A stretch of 64,000 bases of DNA from Amphibalanus amphitrite (Eukaryota > Arthropoda > Thecostraca > Balanomorpha > Balanidae), in NCBI RefSeq assembly GCF_019059575.1, contig NW_024881785.1, forward strand, positions 372,001 through 436,000, given 5' to 3'. Below the pieces are notes generated by a model. It was not told where the DNA came from, did not search any database, and saw nothing but the letters and a program-made list of their open reading frames with translations. The position numbers and the translations under genes are program-made. This document shows positions 11,219 through 23,178 of the stretch, in pieces (the first letter of the stretch is position 1; every line of letters begins with the position of its first letter).

Positions 11219-12433
11219 CCCGGCACCGCCTGGGCTATTTCCGTACCCACGACAGCCTGGGGGGGGGGGGGTCGGATCCGACCCCCCCCTGTTATCTCGA
11301 GAACCAATGGTCGTATCGAGCCCCGCGAGGCGGCGTTCGAAAGGTCTCTACGAGACCTTCCCAAAGCACTCTTAAGGTTTTAAGATTGAGGTCAACTTTC
11401 GGGTCAAGGTCAGGTCAAAGGTGAAATTCAGGGGTTTTGCATGAATCGGCTTACGGACAGCGGAATCGATAGCTGCTGCTCGAAACTCACCAAAAATGAC
11501 CTCAAAGGCCTAGTGAAGGTACCATGTGCGTATAGGGGTCATACTAGGTACAGGTCAAGGTCAGGTCAGGTCACGAAAGGTCACGGTTTTCACTTTCTGC
11601 TACATGGGCGTGCGACACATGTTTTATGGCTTATTTTTCACGCCGAATCCGATGGTAATGGTTATATGTGACCCCAAGTCACTGTGCTGGTGATAAGTGT
11701 GCATTGAAAGCATAAAAATCGTTTATACTATACATAACTAAACGAGGGCTAAGAAAAAAGGTCAATTTTTCAACTTTTTATTTTTGACATAAAAATGCAC
11801 TTTTCTAGACGAGCTTTGTCCCAGGAATCTAGTGGTGCCATTTGTTTTCACATGCGATGTTCAGAAGTGCCTCTAATTCACGAAAATGCTTATGACGTCA
11901 CCATGCCTATGCATGTTGGAGCTATTTTTTACAATTTGGGGGTCAAAAATCAAGATAGAAAGTTGAAATTTGGGGCATCTAATGTTCCAATAGAGCTCTA
12001 CAACATGTATTCCGTTTTTGGGAAATTCCCAAAATTTTGGATTTTATTAGCTGTTTTCCAAAAAATATAGTTTTTTGAATTTTTAGGGGTGAAAAACGCA
12101 TTTTATGCAAAATCCGAGATAACCATTTTAAAGAACTCGTTGAGTTGCGTCTTTTGATATCCTTAATTTGCAATTTGCTTCAAACTCTGATTTTTGGCGA
12201 TTTTTTAAACATTTACCACTTTTTGACTAAAAACGCCATGTAGTTACATCACTAAAATCGATTTATCTAAAAAAAAATTGGAAATTTTTTCTTAAAAATT
12301 GCACAGGAGACGTCAAATTGATGGGGGAGAAGGTATGCCAAGTTTCAAGTAGATAGCGAAAGTGGTTCATGAGTTATTCAAGAAAAACGGAGGGGGGGGG
12401 GGTCGGATCCGACCCCCCCCAGGCGGTCGCGGG
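11219..12433. mobile_element. TTAA-flanked MITE-like element abutting the previous one
   Basis: A 1,215-bp element with CCCGGCACCGCCTGGG at its left end and CCCAGGCGGTCGCGGG at its right end (imperfect inverted repeat). It is bounded by TTAA at 11215-11218, shared with the neighbouring element, and at 12434-12437. The same palindrome, a G-run then TCGGATCCGA then a C-run, stands inside both ends. The AT-rich interior resembles that of the element at 40144-41337, so the two are relatives with different terminal repeats. Confidence 0.85.
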
Positions 12434-14049
12434 TTAACAGGGTTATAAATATATTTGATGTGGTCAACCATGTGCAGAATTAGACAATTTAAAGTTATTT
12501 TTCCTTTTGTGCAATTAAGAGTACTCCTTACTTTTCAATGGATACAGATGCATAAGTAACGTAAGAGGATAGTGATCATGGCATGAAATTATTTGTTAAG
12601 CTGCTCTCAGGTAACTGCAAAAACTATGCTGCAGTAATTATGACTACTATATGCATTGCGCAGACTACTTTCATCTACCGATCGATCGTCCGGTCGAGTG
12701 TTCTGTGGGCGTGTCTGGCCGGCTGCCTATTTGTACCCCTCGGCGCGTAACGACAGGTCAGTAGCCGAGACCCGCTCCTCCCCGTGTGACGAGCCGCGGC
12801 GCGCTACATTTGTCACGGAATGCGACCCGCCCCCTGCTCCTCTCCCCTCCATCTCCGAGATACGCAGCGTGCGAGCGATCCGGACAGGGGCTCTCCGGAC
12901 AGGCACCGTCCCGGCTGCGAGTTACCTAAGTGTGGAACTGTACGTCAATTATAGGGTTCTGATTGGTGACTTTGGTCGAGGGATGACGCTCATGCATGAC
13001 GTCACTCACGTACTTGGCCGGACCAACGGCGTAGCCCAGGCGCGCCGAGCCAATCCAGAGGCTCTCAAACTCAAATGTACAGATCCTGCGCATTGAATGG
13101 CGAAACTTCGGCGAGTTCGCTTGAGTTTGGAAGCCCCTGCCGGAGAACTGGAGACGGCCGCTTTATTCGCTGGACAGTGGATAGCGCAGATGGGGATTGA
13201 CGGTGCCGAAAAGATGATGAGGAAAAGGAGTTGAGCAGTAAATTATACGCCTGTGCTTGTGCATAGCTGAGTGGTAAATTGTAAAATGCTTAGGCTTTGA
13301 AGAGATGCAGTGTAGTCTAGCCGACTCAGGGGTATTCTACCGAGTTATGTAAGGCGGAAGGGTCACAAGTTTCCATGATTACCTAATGAAAATGTAAAGC
13401 GTAATGGTAAGTTGATAATACAGCGTGGTTGGGCATCTGCTCAGTCCATTTCTATTTTCTTCTCTGCAATAGTGCATTCGCTACTGTATAATTCATTTCA
13501 AGAGACACTGGGCTGCGCCGGCTGTTAATTATTCCGAAACCACCAGTGAATTCATTTGCTGTCGTCACAGTCACTCACAACAATACGAATCGTTCAGTCG
13601 TGCGCTGGGAGTCCGCCAAGTTTGAGTGTGCTGCAGAGTGCAGACTGGACCGCCGAGAATATAACATTCCCGCCTCCCTGGGCGAGCGGCGCATTGGAGC
13701 CGAAGGAAACTGCTTCAGCTTTTTTTTGTGTGTGTGTGGGGAGGATACCAATGTTTGAAAATTATTTTCTGGAATGATGCAATATGGAAAGGTTTCTTGA
13801 ATACCTAGAGGGCTGTCGAGAAGATGCAGATTTTCTCATTTGCTAACCGATACTACAACGCGAAAAGACGCAAATGTTGCATACTTTAGTCTAATAAAGG
13901 TTTAAGAACTTCGTGAACCATGCCTAATGGCTAATTGACCGCGACCCAGTTATTTGCCACTGCACGTAGGTACTAGGTAGGTACTCATTTGTGAACAGAA
14001 AGTTCCACCACCACTCGCCAGAAATTCAATGAGCAGTTGCTTATTTTTA

Positions 14050-14446
14050 AACGTTTGAGTAACAACCTTTAAAAATTGTCCTCCCTTTCAATAGTTTGCG
14101 CGAAGACACAAAGCCAGAAACAGCCAGGCAATACCAGAATCCATTGCGCAGCGTGTCTGATGTGCCCCAATTTTCAATCCACATAGCATAGCACACACTA
14201 AATGCAGGTACGCTCACATACACATCAGGTATTTGAAGGACATGATAGCTCATACACATGGAAGAAACACCATGCGCTAAAATTAAATGTGATTAACTAG
14301 CTACACCAGAAGTTTGGCGTCCGATGCCTCTCCGCCAAGTTAAGACCATGCCAATCTCGGCCAGTCTGCCGCCGCGCCGGCACTGGCCGTGGTGTGACGT
14401 CATCCGGCCGGCTCGGCGCTGGGTAGTTCCACACTTAGGTAACTCG
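14050..14446 (-). repeat. Dispersed repeat, inverted relative to 63264-63672
   Basis: About 400 bp match the complement of 63264-63672, including AGTTCCACACTTAGGTAACT, the block around CGTCCGATGCCTCT, TTGCGCGAAGACACAAAG and TAAACGTTTGAGT. A third partial copy of the end motif (GAGTTACCTAAGTGTGGAAC) stands at 12919-12938. The repeat class is unknown. Confidence 0.75.
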
Positions 14447-16889
14447 CGTCCCGGCTCCTCTGGTACGGAACAGGATGACTCTCCGGGGCCGCTGTCGCCA
14501 CTGCCGTGTTGCTGACAGTTCTTCCCGATCTGGGCGGCTTCTGGAAGATCACATCATTCCGATACTCTTGTTCCTCTATGAAAGAAATACCTCAATGAAT
14601 TAATATGAAATGTTTTACATGCCCGCTACGGCTGACTATAAACAGATATATCGTGGTGTGGACTGCAGTGATACTTGTAAATCCAGTTGTTTTTAATGTT
14701 GACAACAAGAATCTTGCTTCAATCTCTCTTAGCATCCTGCCGGCAGTGACGGGCCGACGCGCGGCAGCGACGGATCGTCGGGAGGCGCGCTCCTGAGCTC
14801 GTTAGCTCGACAATTACTCATCGTCGTCGGATTCTTTCATTAGCGGCGGCACCGCGGAACCGGAGGTAGTGCCTTCAAAACAGGAGGAGGAGGGCAGGAA
14901 AGAGGGCAGGAAGAAGGGCGGCGCTCGCGCCAGAGAGGAGCTCAACACGGCCTGAGCAAGGGCTCTCTGTTTGAGGGAACGGATGGTGGAGACGGCCGTG
15001 CCTTGGACAATTGGACATGCCTCGTTAGAAATTGGTGACTGTGAGTGTCGAGTGATCACCTTATCGGGGTACGTTTCATTTCATCATGATAATGTCATAG
15101 GAGGTAGCAGATCCAGCTTCCCACTGACATTCGTGCATAGGAAATGCTTTTCAATTGTAAATGCACCTGTAATGTCATAGCTACGTGCTCAAATCTTCAG
15201 AGGGTATATTTCAAATGCACATTTCAGAGCCATGAGATGATGCGAATTCGAAGTTGATGAAGATGATAGGTAGCCCGGCAAGGACGGCGCAAGCCTCAGA
15301 TGACGCAATGAAACATGATGACACGTCACATATGTAGGTAATCATCCTGTGGTATGGCCACGCAAGTCATCATTCTACCGCTTGCTAGTTGCTACATACC
15401 ATGCGAGCAAACAGTCGCTCTATTATCCAACAAGCTAGCCGCCGCTGCTGGCTGCGGCACTGTGTACTGCGGTACAGCATAGCCATCAGGCGGACGTGCT
15501 CTCCGGTACAGTCTACCAGCGCAGGCACAAAGGGCTTCACTGGACGAAGTGGGAAAAAAAGGCAGAATGTAGATGTTTTTCGCGTTTTGTATGCCGCTAT
15601 CAGATGTTCTAAGCTCTAATTTCCAGTAGATCGTTCCAAGAACATCAATCAGCATATGTGGCATGGGCAGCTGGGACATGGGCTTTTTATCACGCTATTT
15701 CTAGGCGCACAAAGTCGAATAACGTTGCCAGATGCCATTGAATATTGAACGATGAGCAAGAACACAACCTAAGATAATTCCTAAAATCAAATCCCGTTGC
15801 CGTCATCCTGGCAGTTCCGTATGTTTCAACCGCTACCGCACCTCTCACTTTCAGTCACACCCCTCCACCAGCTGCTACTTCTCCAAATGGGTTGATGGGT
15901 ACCGTTACCCGTCTCCACGCGTGTATACCCCCACATCCCCCGCATATACACAGACGTCTCCGGGCTGCTCTCTGACACCGGCCACCGGCCGTCCGGGGGT
16001 GCGACACTTCCGACGGGTGTTGACGTGGGTACAGGTCACGTGGACGGGCTGCAGGCTGCAGCGCCAGGACACGGCGGTTCTCCCGAGGGACACCGGCGGT
16101 GGTGGCACTCGCTGCTCTCCGCTCACTGCTTATGTTCAGTGCGAGCCGAGCTACATCGGTCGATGTCGAGAGTACAAGGCGAACATACATATAGCAGTTT
16201 GAGTGCCCCATTCATGGGTGTGGTGCAATGCTACAATGACTGCTAACTGGGCGATCAGAGTTCTTGGAAAAGAGAGTACGAGGAACTGATGAAATCATGA
16301 AACCCGGAAATGTTGACTATGGTTACGGAGGACAAAATTGCTACCGAATGATGAAGCTGAGCGTTGCATATGGTGACAACGCGTTACATTATTTCTCGTT
16401 AAGCTAATATTTAGAACGAAAAATGTGTTTTTAGTCAAGTTGTTACATAAGACGAATCTCATAAAGCGCAGGAGCATGTCTTTTCCCTAAAAATCAGTAT
16501 AAGTTTGGTGTATGTGCAAGTGCAGGTAGTTTCCACAAAAGTCATACAAAACCAAGCTCTCATACAGTCGCATATGCAGAAAAACTCTGGTCTCCTTTTT
16601 CCTTGCAGTCAAAAGTAGCCTGGCGGTCATGACGAGTCGCAGCGGAGGGTTGACCGAAGTCCAAACACTTAACAGAGCCGGTTTGATCGCTTGGGTGATC
16701 AGAAAAGGCGGGTCCGGTCGCATTGAAAGGAATGAGGTTGATAAATCAAGACTATCATTTTGTATCCGCTCGACGTGAAATGCTCACTATTTTTCCTTCA
16801 ACACCACAGTCACCCTGCCGTCTACCCGAGGCCCGACACCCTGCCGAACCTCAGAGATAACACCTGGCCGCAACAGCCACGCCGAAGTC

Positions 16890-17040
16890 ATCAGTGAGCC
16901 GTCATCGCACCGTCACCCGGCCGTCATCGGGGCTGTCGCCGGCGTCACCGGAGCCGCCACCGGTGTGCCGCCTGCCGTCGCCGAGCCGTCATCGGCGTCA
17001 GCGCGGCCGTCATCGGCTCGGGACGGGCCGTCATCGGGTT
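16890..17040. repeat. Degenerate GCCGTCATCGG repeat
   Basis: The words GCCGTCATCGG and CGTCACCGG recur irregularly. Open frames across it on either strand are repeat products. Confidence 0.5.
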
Positions 17041-17752
17041 TGACGCAGCGCGGCGCAGCTGAGCTGACTGGCTCGCCCCTAGGGACGTGCCATGGCCGAC
17101 CTGGGCCCGGCTGGCGATGGCCGTCTGCATAGTCCGCGCGGCGCGGTGACAGCAATGGCTGCGGTGGAGTGGTCACAGGAGCTGCAGTGATAGCGGCAGC
17201 TGGCGGCTGCAGTGCAGCAGGAATGCTGAATGCTAGCAGGAGCTGAAGTGACTGCAGCAGGCAGTAGCTGTAGTGACTGCATATGTCCTTTGTTGTTTTA
17301 TGGCATACGGGCTGTCAAAAAAGTTAGTTATAAGCTTTTGGGCTCAGGTTTGCTTCTGTGATTGTGAATTTAGATCGATAGATGGCCCACGCTTCTCCTT
17401 CAGCGCCAGTTTCATCTTCCAGTTATACGGTCAGCAGCGCTCTGTATCACTCTCCACCGAGAAGTCTTCAGTCGACGCCAGCTCATCCAGTGTCCGGAAG
17501 GGTAGTGGAAGTCGCGCTAACTAATCATCCTCCCTCCAGGCCCGTCTGACGAGCGCCGGCCGCCGGGGCCACCAGCGCGCCGTCTGCATCAGTGTTGTGT
17601 TAGGACGCGTGAGTTGTGTGCTACGGCTTCCGGCGTGGCGTGGTGACATCTCAGGGTGTGTTGCGGGCCAACAGTGAGGAAGTTGAGAGGGTACAAGAGG
17701 TTTGTCATTCGGGATGTCATGCAAGAACATTATCAACAGAAATGCCGCACTG

Positions 17753-17795
<43 letters not shown>
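17753..17795. repeat. (ATC)n microsatellite
   Basis: Uninterrupted ATC/CAT trinucleotide run of about 14 units. The poly-His or poly-Asp frames it opens are not genes. Confidence 0.95.
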
Positions 17796-18900
17796 ATATT
17801 TTTTGCGTCACATGGGAAGTAGGTAAGAAATAGAAAACATCAGAAATCAGTGACACAAAGGATCGGTGCAGAAGCCTACCGGCTTAAATTTAGGCACCTA
17901 TCCTGAGAAGAAAAAAAACGAACGAAGCTGAAGTCGAGCTTGAACAAAACATACAGCACATACAACAGAAAGGAAAGAACCGGCCTGACCGGCCACTGTC
18001 GACATGACGAGTAATTTTGCTCCGACAAGGTGCGTTAGGGTAAGCGTAAGTTTCAGAATATTTAGAGATTGGGGCTTGGGATATAAATATCAGATATAAT
18101 AGGCTAGCTAGCTTCGACAGACGATTGTGAACTGGTGCGCACAATCGACATAATCAATCCCGGTCGAGGTGCATGGACTGCAGATGTTTAACTTGTTATT
18201 GATATTTTTGATGCTCAGCGAATCTTTCCATAAATAATTGTCAGAAAATTTGAATATGAGATGTTAAGCATGCTTGCGGCAAACTAATACAAGAACATTA
18301 ACAGTAAAAATCCTAAGAATAATATTCGAATATTAATAATAATGCTTATACAAATGCGACATATTCACGACGTGATGAAGATGATAAAATGAGATAGACT
18401 TCTGATATTTAAGTTATATTTATAGCACCAAAATATGGACCAATATTCTAACACAAGGCTCAGCGTACAGTAAAACGCTGGTTATCTTTTATTTGACATA
18501 CCACTGTCCTCTATCAGAGTCAGGCATTTGTTTGCTATCAGACATCGACTGGAACATGTCTACCACTCCCATGATTAGATCGCAAAAAGAAACAATTAAA
18601 TTAACATGACAACAAATTGCTGACATTGCGCACGCGCGGTGGCCACCCAGTGGCGATTGTCGGCCCGTGGAGCCGACTGGCAGGCACATGGCCGACGCGG
18701 GACGCGGTTCGCCCGGGGCGGTCCGCTGCCGCTACACGGCCCTTATCGGCGCTTATCTGGGCTATCGGCCGGCCGTATCTGCACATCCGGGCGGTGTGTT
18801 TACGCGGACAGTAAACACCGACTGCGAGTAAAGAACGGACAGTGGGCGGTGATCATTAGTGGACGGAGCCGCTGACGGGCTCCAGACGGCGCCGAGCCGC

Positions 18901-19166
18901 GGCCACTGTCGGTATGGGGGTATGGACCGGCCATTGTGGGTATGCGGGTATGGTCCGGTCACAGTGGGTATAGTGGGTATGGATCAGACTGCTGTGTTAT
19001 GGGGGTATGGTCCGGCCACTGTCGGTATGGTGGTATGGTCCGGCCACTGTCGGCATGGGGGTATGAACCGGCCATTGTGGGTATGAGGGATATGACAGCC
19101 CGGCCACTGTGGGTATGGAGGTATGGACCGGTATGGTGGGCATGCTACGGCCGCTGTGGGTATGAT
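18901..19166. repeat. Minisatellite with GGTATGG-CCGGCCAC units
   Basis: Roughly nine imperfect units of about 28-30 bp, each combining GGTATGGTCCGGCCACTGT with GGGTATGRGG variants. The 191-codon frame running through it (18936-19511) is a by-product. Confidence 0.85.
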
Positions 19167-19674
19167 GAGCACAGGGGGCTAAGTCCGTTCTCTTGCACCG
19201 TGGGCACGGTGGGTGATTTTAGACTGTGCAGTGCGGCCGCCGCGGTCCGTGCTGTGGCAACAGTCCAGCCCAGGCACCAGCCACAATCACAGCCCATTCT
19301 GCCTCATATCGAAGTGACGACCCGCTTCAGGCCCTGCCCCGCTTTACAGCCCTGCTCGGCTCTACCACAAGCCAGTCTGTCTTTACCTGCTCAAAGTTGC
19401 TCAAGTCTTCTCTCTCACATATCGATAATTCCTGATCAGAGACAGCCACTACCGTGGCGCAGCTCCACCCAGTCTCACCACAAGGCGACAGCCGACAGGA
19501 GTCTCCGGTAAAACTGGCCGTCGTAGTGGTCTGTCGACAGGCACGGCGACAAGGAGACCTGGGACTGACCACTGACCATACACGGGCCGGCGCAGACAGG
19601 CGGGCTCCAGGCGATACCAATACGACACGCCGAGTCATCACCGGGTGAAGATACCTTTTGGAGATACCCGGTGG

Positions 19675-19879
19675 TAGGAGTCAGCGGCACAGTCAGAGTT
19701 CAATCAACGGTAGGTATACGCCTTGGCACAGATAACGTATTGGTATACGCTGCGCCGTTAAGGCTCCGTCGGAGTCTCCTTTTTTTGCAGCTAAAAGAAT
19801 ATCAAACCAAAAAAACCATTTTAAAGTGCGCACCTAAAGTACACATTTCTAAATCGTAAATCGTCAACATGCAATAATT
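19675..19879. repeat. Direct repeat R, first copy
   Basis: About 200 bp nearly identical to 20632-20830. Shared words include GGAGTCAGCGGCACAG, GTTCAATCAACGGTA, GCACAGATAACGTAT and ACACATTTCTAAATCGTAAA. Its end merges into an inverted copy of the tail of the CACGTG-palindrome family (19877-19920). Confidence 0.85.
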
Positions 19880-19921
19880 ACGAGCGAGCGAGCGCAGCGA
19901 GCGAAGCGAGTCTTTTCAATA

Positions 19922-20618
19922 CCAGTAAAACGCCTTTTGGGCGAAGAACGAGCGAGCGAGATAGTGAGCCCTGCACGTGCAGAAGGGCGAGAGGGTACTT
20001 CCAACGGGCTTGTGCAAAGCACCCTTCTAACCGGTCTCTAGCGATGTGCCAAATTTGAGCACAATCGGCTCAGCCGTTCTCGAGATCTGGAAGCGGCACC
20101 CTGCACGTGCGCACGTGCAAAATGGGTCCCAGCTGACTTGTGCATGGCACCCTTCTAACTGCTCCGTAACCGTTTACCAAATTTGAGCTTAATCGGTCCA
20201 GCCGTTCTCGAGATCTGGAATCGACCCCTGCACGTGCGCACGTGCAGCAGCACCCCAACTCTGGCACATGGATATGCATTGCCTAGTGGGCGCCTGCCTA
20301 CATGCCAACTTTCAGCGCAATCGGCCCAGTAGTTACCGAGATATTGCAACTATTACAAAAGTGACACCTCTTCATTTTGCACGTGGCAACTGGCACGTGC
20401 ATAAGGGGTCACCCACATGCATCGGGAATAGTCCAATACTTGGTAGAAGGAATGAAACTACCCTACAAAAATTACCGCATGTAAATCGGTCTAGTGGTTG
20501 CTGAGATATAAGCGTCGCAAAAGCGTGACCACGGCCGGCCGGCCGGCCGGCCGGCCGCTCATACTCAGAAATTTCCGTTATCTAAGGAAAGACTACGCTC
20601 GCTTCGCTCGCTCCGTAA
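19922..20618. mobile_element. CACGTG-palindrome repeat, copy B
   Basis: Same layout as copy A: CCAGTAAAACGCC start, two CTGCACGTGCGCACGTGCAG-type palindromes, a long GGCCGGCC run and a GCTTCGCTCGCTCCGTAA end. It lies between the two copies of direct repeat R. At 19877-19920 it is preceded by an inverted piece of the family's 3' end, so here the two ends could pair as a long inverted repeat. Confidence 0.75.
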
Positions 20619-20631
20619 CAATACAGTGGAG

Positions 20632-20830
20632 ATAGGAGTCAGCGGCACAGCCAGAGTTCAATCAACGGTATACGCCTGGGCACAGATAACGTATCGGTAT
20701 ACGCTGCGCCGTTTAGGCTCTGTCGGAGTCTCTTTTTTGCAGCGAATATGATATCAAACCAAATAACCATTTTAAAGTGCGCACCTTAAGTACACATTTC
20801 TAAATCGTAAATCGTCAATATGCAATAATA
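20632..20830. repeat. Direct repeat R, second copy
   Basis: Second copy of the 200-bp sequence at 19675-19879, starting about 12 bp after copy B ends and preceding copy C by about 85 bp. The order R, copy B, R, copy C suggests a local duplication or a target repeat split by insertion. Confidence 0.85.
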
Positions 20831-20914
20831 ACATGATTTGTGGCGACGAAATGCCGTGTCATTGGTATGAAGTTCAATAGTTCCAAGCAGATATATAACG
20901 TACTCGTACTGCAA

Positions 20915-21781
20915 CCAGTAAAACGCCTTTTGGGCGAAGAACGAGCGAGCGAGATAGTGAGCCCTGCACGTGCGGAAGGGCGAGAGGGTGCTTCCAACGG
21001 GCTTGCGCAAAGCACCCTTCTAACTGGTCGCTAGCGGTGTGCCAAATTTGAGCGCAATCGGTCCAGCCGTTCCTGAGATCTGGAAGTGGCATTCTGCACG
21101 TGCGCACGTGCAAACGGGGTCCAAAATGACTTTTGCACGGCACCCTACTAACTGGTCCCCAACCGTGTACCAAATTTGAGCGCAATCGGCCCAGCCGTTC
21201 TCGAGATCTGGAAACGCCCCCTGCACGTGCGCACGTGCAGTAGCACCCTAACCGCAACACATGGGAATGCATTGCCTGGTGGGTGCCTACCTGTATGCCA
21301 AGTTTCAGCAAAATCGCCCCAGTAATTACCGAGTTACTGAAATGGGAACAAATTTGGCACCTCTTATTGTTGTATTGCACGTGCACTGGGGATAACCCAC
21401 ATGCATCGAGAGTATCCTATTTTTGGTAGAAGGGATGCTGCTACCCTACTAAAATTACCGCAAGCCAATCGCCCAAACGGCTGCTGAGATATGAGCCTCT
21501 CAAAATCACTACTTTTGCAAAACAGCTTGAACACCTTTGACTTTTCACGTGGCACGTGCCACGACGGTCACTGAGATGTATCAAAAGTAGTCAATTACGG
21601 GGTAGAAGGGATGGGGCTACCCAACAAAAAAGACCGCAGGCAAATCGGTCCAGCGGTTGCTGAGATATAAGCCTCTCAAAAGCGTTACAGGCCGGGCCGG
21701 GCCGGGCCGGGCCGCTCATACTGAGATTTTCCCGTTATATTGAAAAGACTCACTTCGCTCGCTGCGCTCGCTCGCTCGTAA
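20915..21781. mobile_element. CACGTG-palindrome repeat, copy C (long subfamily)
   Basis: An 867-bp copy carrying an extra middle segment of about 130 bp not found in copies A, B and D. It has two central palindromes, a GGGCCGGGCC run, and an end reading CGCTGCGCTCGCTCGCTCGT. Its intact GAGATATAAGCCTCTC segment serves as the empty-site reference for the insertion at 26295. Confidence 0.8.
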
Positions 21782-22504
21782 TTATTTCGTAGCATAAATG
21801 AAGATATGCACACAAAAAAAAAGTCATCAGAGACAGACGGGAATCAATAGTTCTACTGTCACACGATGCAGCTTAAACACAATTTTTTACAGCTAGTTTG
21901 GTACACCAAACATCTTTATATTTCAGTGGCTGGCTGGTTAAATTATGTCGCTCCATAGCCCTCCCTGTTCCTCTGAGCTGCCCCTCTCTCTATCGCCTCG
22001 CTTTACGATCGCCCAGGTGAGGCCTCTCGGCCGTTGGGCCCCCGCGCTGTATAGGAAGCAGACCAACATGGTGCCATCGCCTCGGGGCATTCGCAGCCAA
22101 ACGGCCACGGCAACAGGTGGCCCTGTTTGAGAGCCGGCCTCTGATTGGCCGCCTGCTCAGACTCCGCCCCCTGGCTGCAATGCGGCCGCACACTGCCCCG
22201 TTTTGTTTGTTTGACTTTGTTGCGGAGGGAGCGCCGGATTTAGTGCAGCTCGAGTCCCGTTTACTGACGGTGACGGCTGAATGATCCTCGATAATCGACA
22301 AGGTATCCATCAATTGAGCTACATCGTACTGAACTTTTTTACTTCATTGCACAACGGTGAATACTTTACATTACATAACGCTCATAAACATTGGCCACTG
22401 TCCCGATGTTTTCACTGTATAGGATAGTTGAGCAAACAAATTATCAATTTCACCGTTCAGTTCGTCGATCGCCAGCATGTCATCCTTTTCATTCATGATT
22501 ACTG
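21782..22504. other. Intergenic spacer
   Basis: No gene, RNA or clear repeat was recognised. Confidence 0.4.
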
Positions 22505-23178
22505 ACCAGTATAACGCCTTTTGGGGCGACTAACGGAGCGAGCGAGAGGGTGGGCCTTGCACGTGCGAAATTGCGAGGGGGTACCTCCAACTGACTTGTG
22601 CACGGCACCCTACTAACCGGTCTCTAGCGACGTGCCAAATTTGGGCACAATCGGCCCAGCCGTTCTCGAGATCTGGAAGCGGCACCCTGCACGTGCGCAC
22701 GTACAAAATGGGTCCCAACTGACTTGTGCACGGCACCCTACTAACCGGTCCCTAACTGTGTACCAAATTTGAGCGCAATCGGTCGAGCCGTTCTCGAGAT
22801 CTGGAAACGACCCCTGCACGTGCGCACGTGCAGCAGCACCCCAACTCTGGCACATGGATATGCAGTGCCTAGTGGGTGCCTACCTACATGCCAACTTTCA
22901 GCGCAATCGGCCAAGTAGTTACCGAGATATTGCAACAATTACAAAACGGACACCTCTTCGTTTTGCACGTGGCACGTGCATTAGGGGTCACCCACATGCA
23001 TCAGGAATAGTCCAATACTTGGTAGAAGGAATGAAGCTACCCTACAAAAATTACCGCATGTAAATCGGTCAAGTGGTTGCTGAGATATAAGCGTCGCAGA
23101 ATCGTGACCCCGGCCGCTCATACTCAGAAATTTCCGTTAATCTAAGGAAAGACTCCGCTCGCTTCGCTCGCTCCGTAA
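22505..23178. mobile_element. CACGTG-palindrome repeat, copy D
   Basis: A short-subfamily copy, very similar to copy A, including the CCAGTATAACGCCTTTTGGG start and the CGCTCGCTTCGCTCGCTCCG end. One of its two palindromes carries a single change (CACGTAC). Confidence 0.75.

Larger units (their letters stand above)
12438..19674. other. Long gene-poor stretch
   Basis: No coding exon can be supported. It contains one arm of a 400-bp dispersed repeat (14050-14446), a GCCGTCATCGG-rich degenerate repeat (about 16890-17040), an ATC microsatellite (17753-17795) and a minisatellite (18901-19166). Open frames at 12656-13096 and 15855-16211 show no domain, splice support or family similarity. Confidence 0.4.

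Noticed and set aside
12656..13096. A 146-codon open frame
   Set aside because: No recognisable domain or splice sites, and it overlaps a dispersed-repeat motif. It is not supported as a gene.
18936..19511. A 191-codon open frame
   Set aside because: Most of it is the translation of a minisatellite of about 29 bp.
20874..21386. Similar peptides (LENGW..CAQIW, HVRTC) encoded in several places at 5457-6271, 20070-21386, 22530-22938 and 25526-26020
   Set aside because: The likeness comes from copies of the same non-coding CACGTG-palindrome repeat. Frames are broken and differ between copies.
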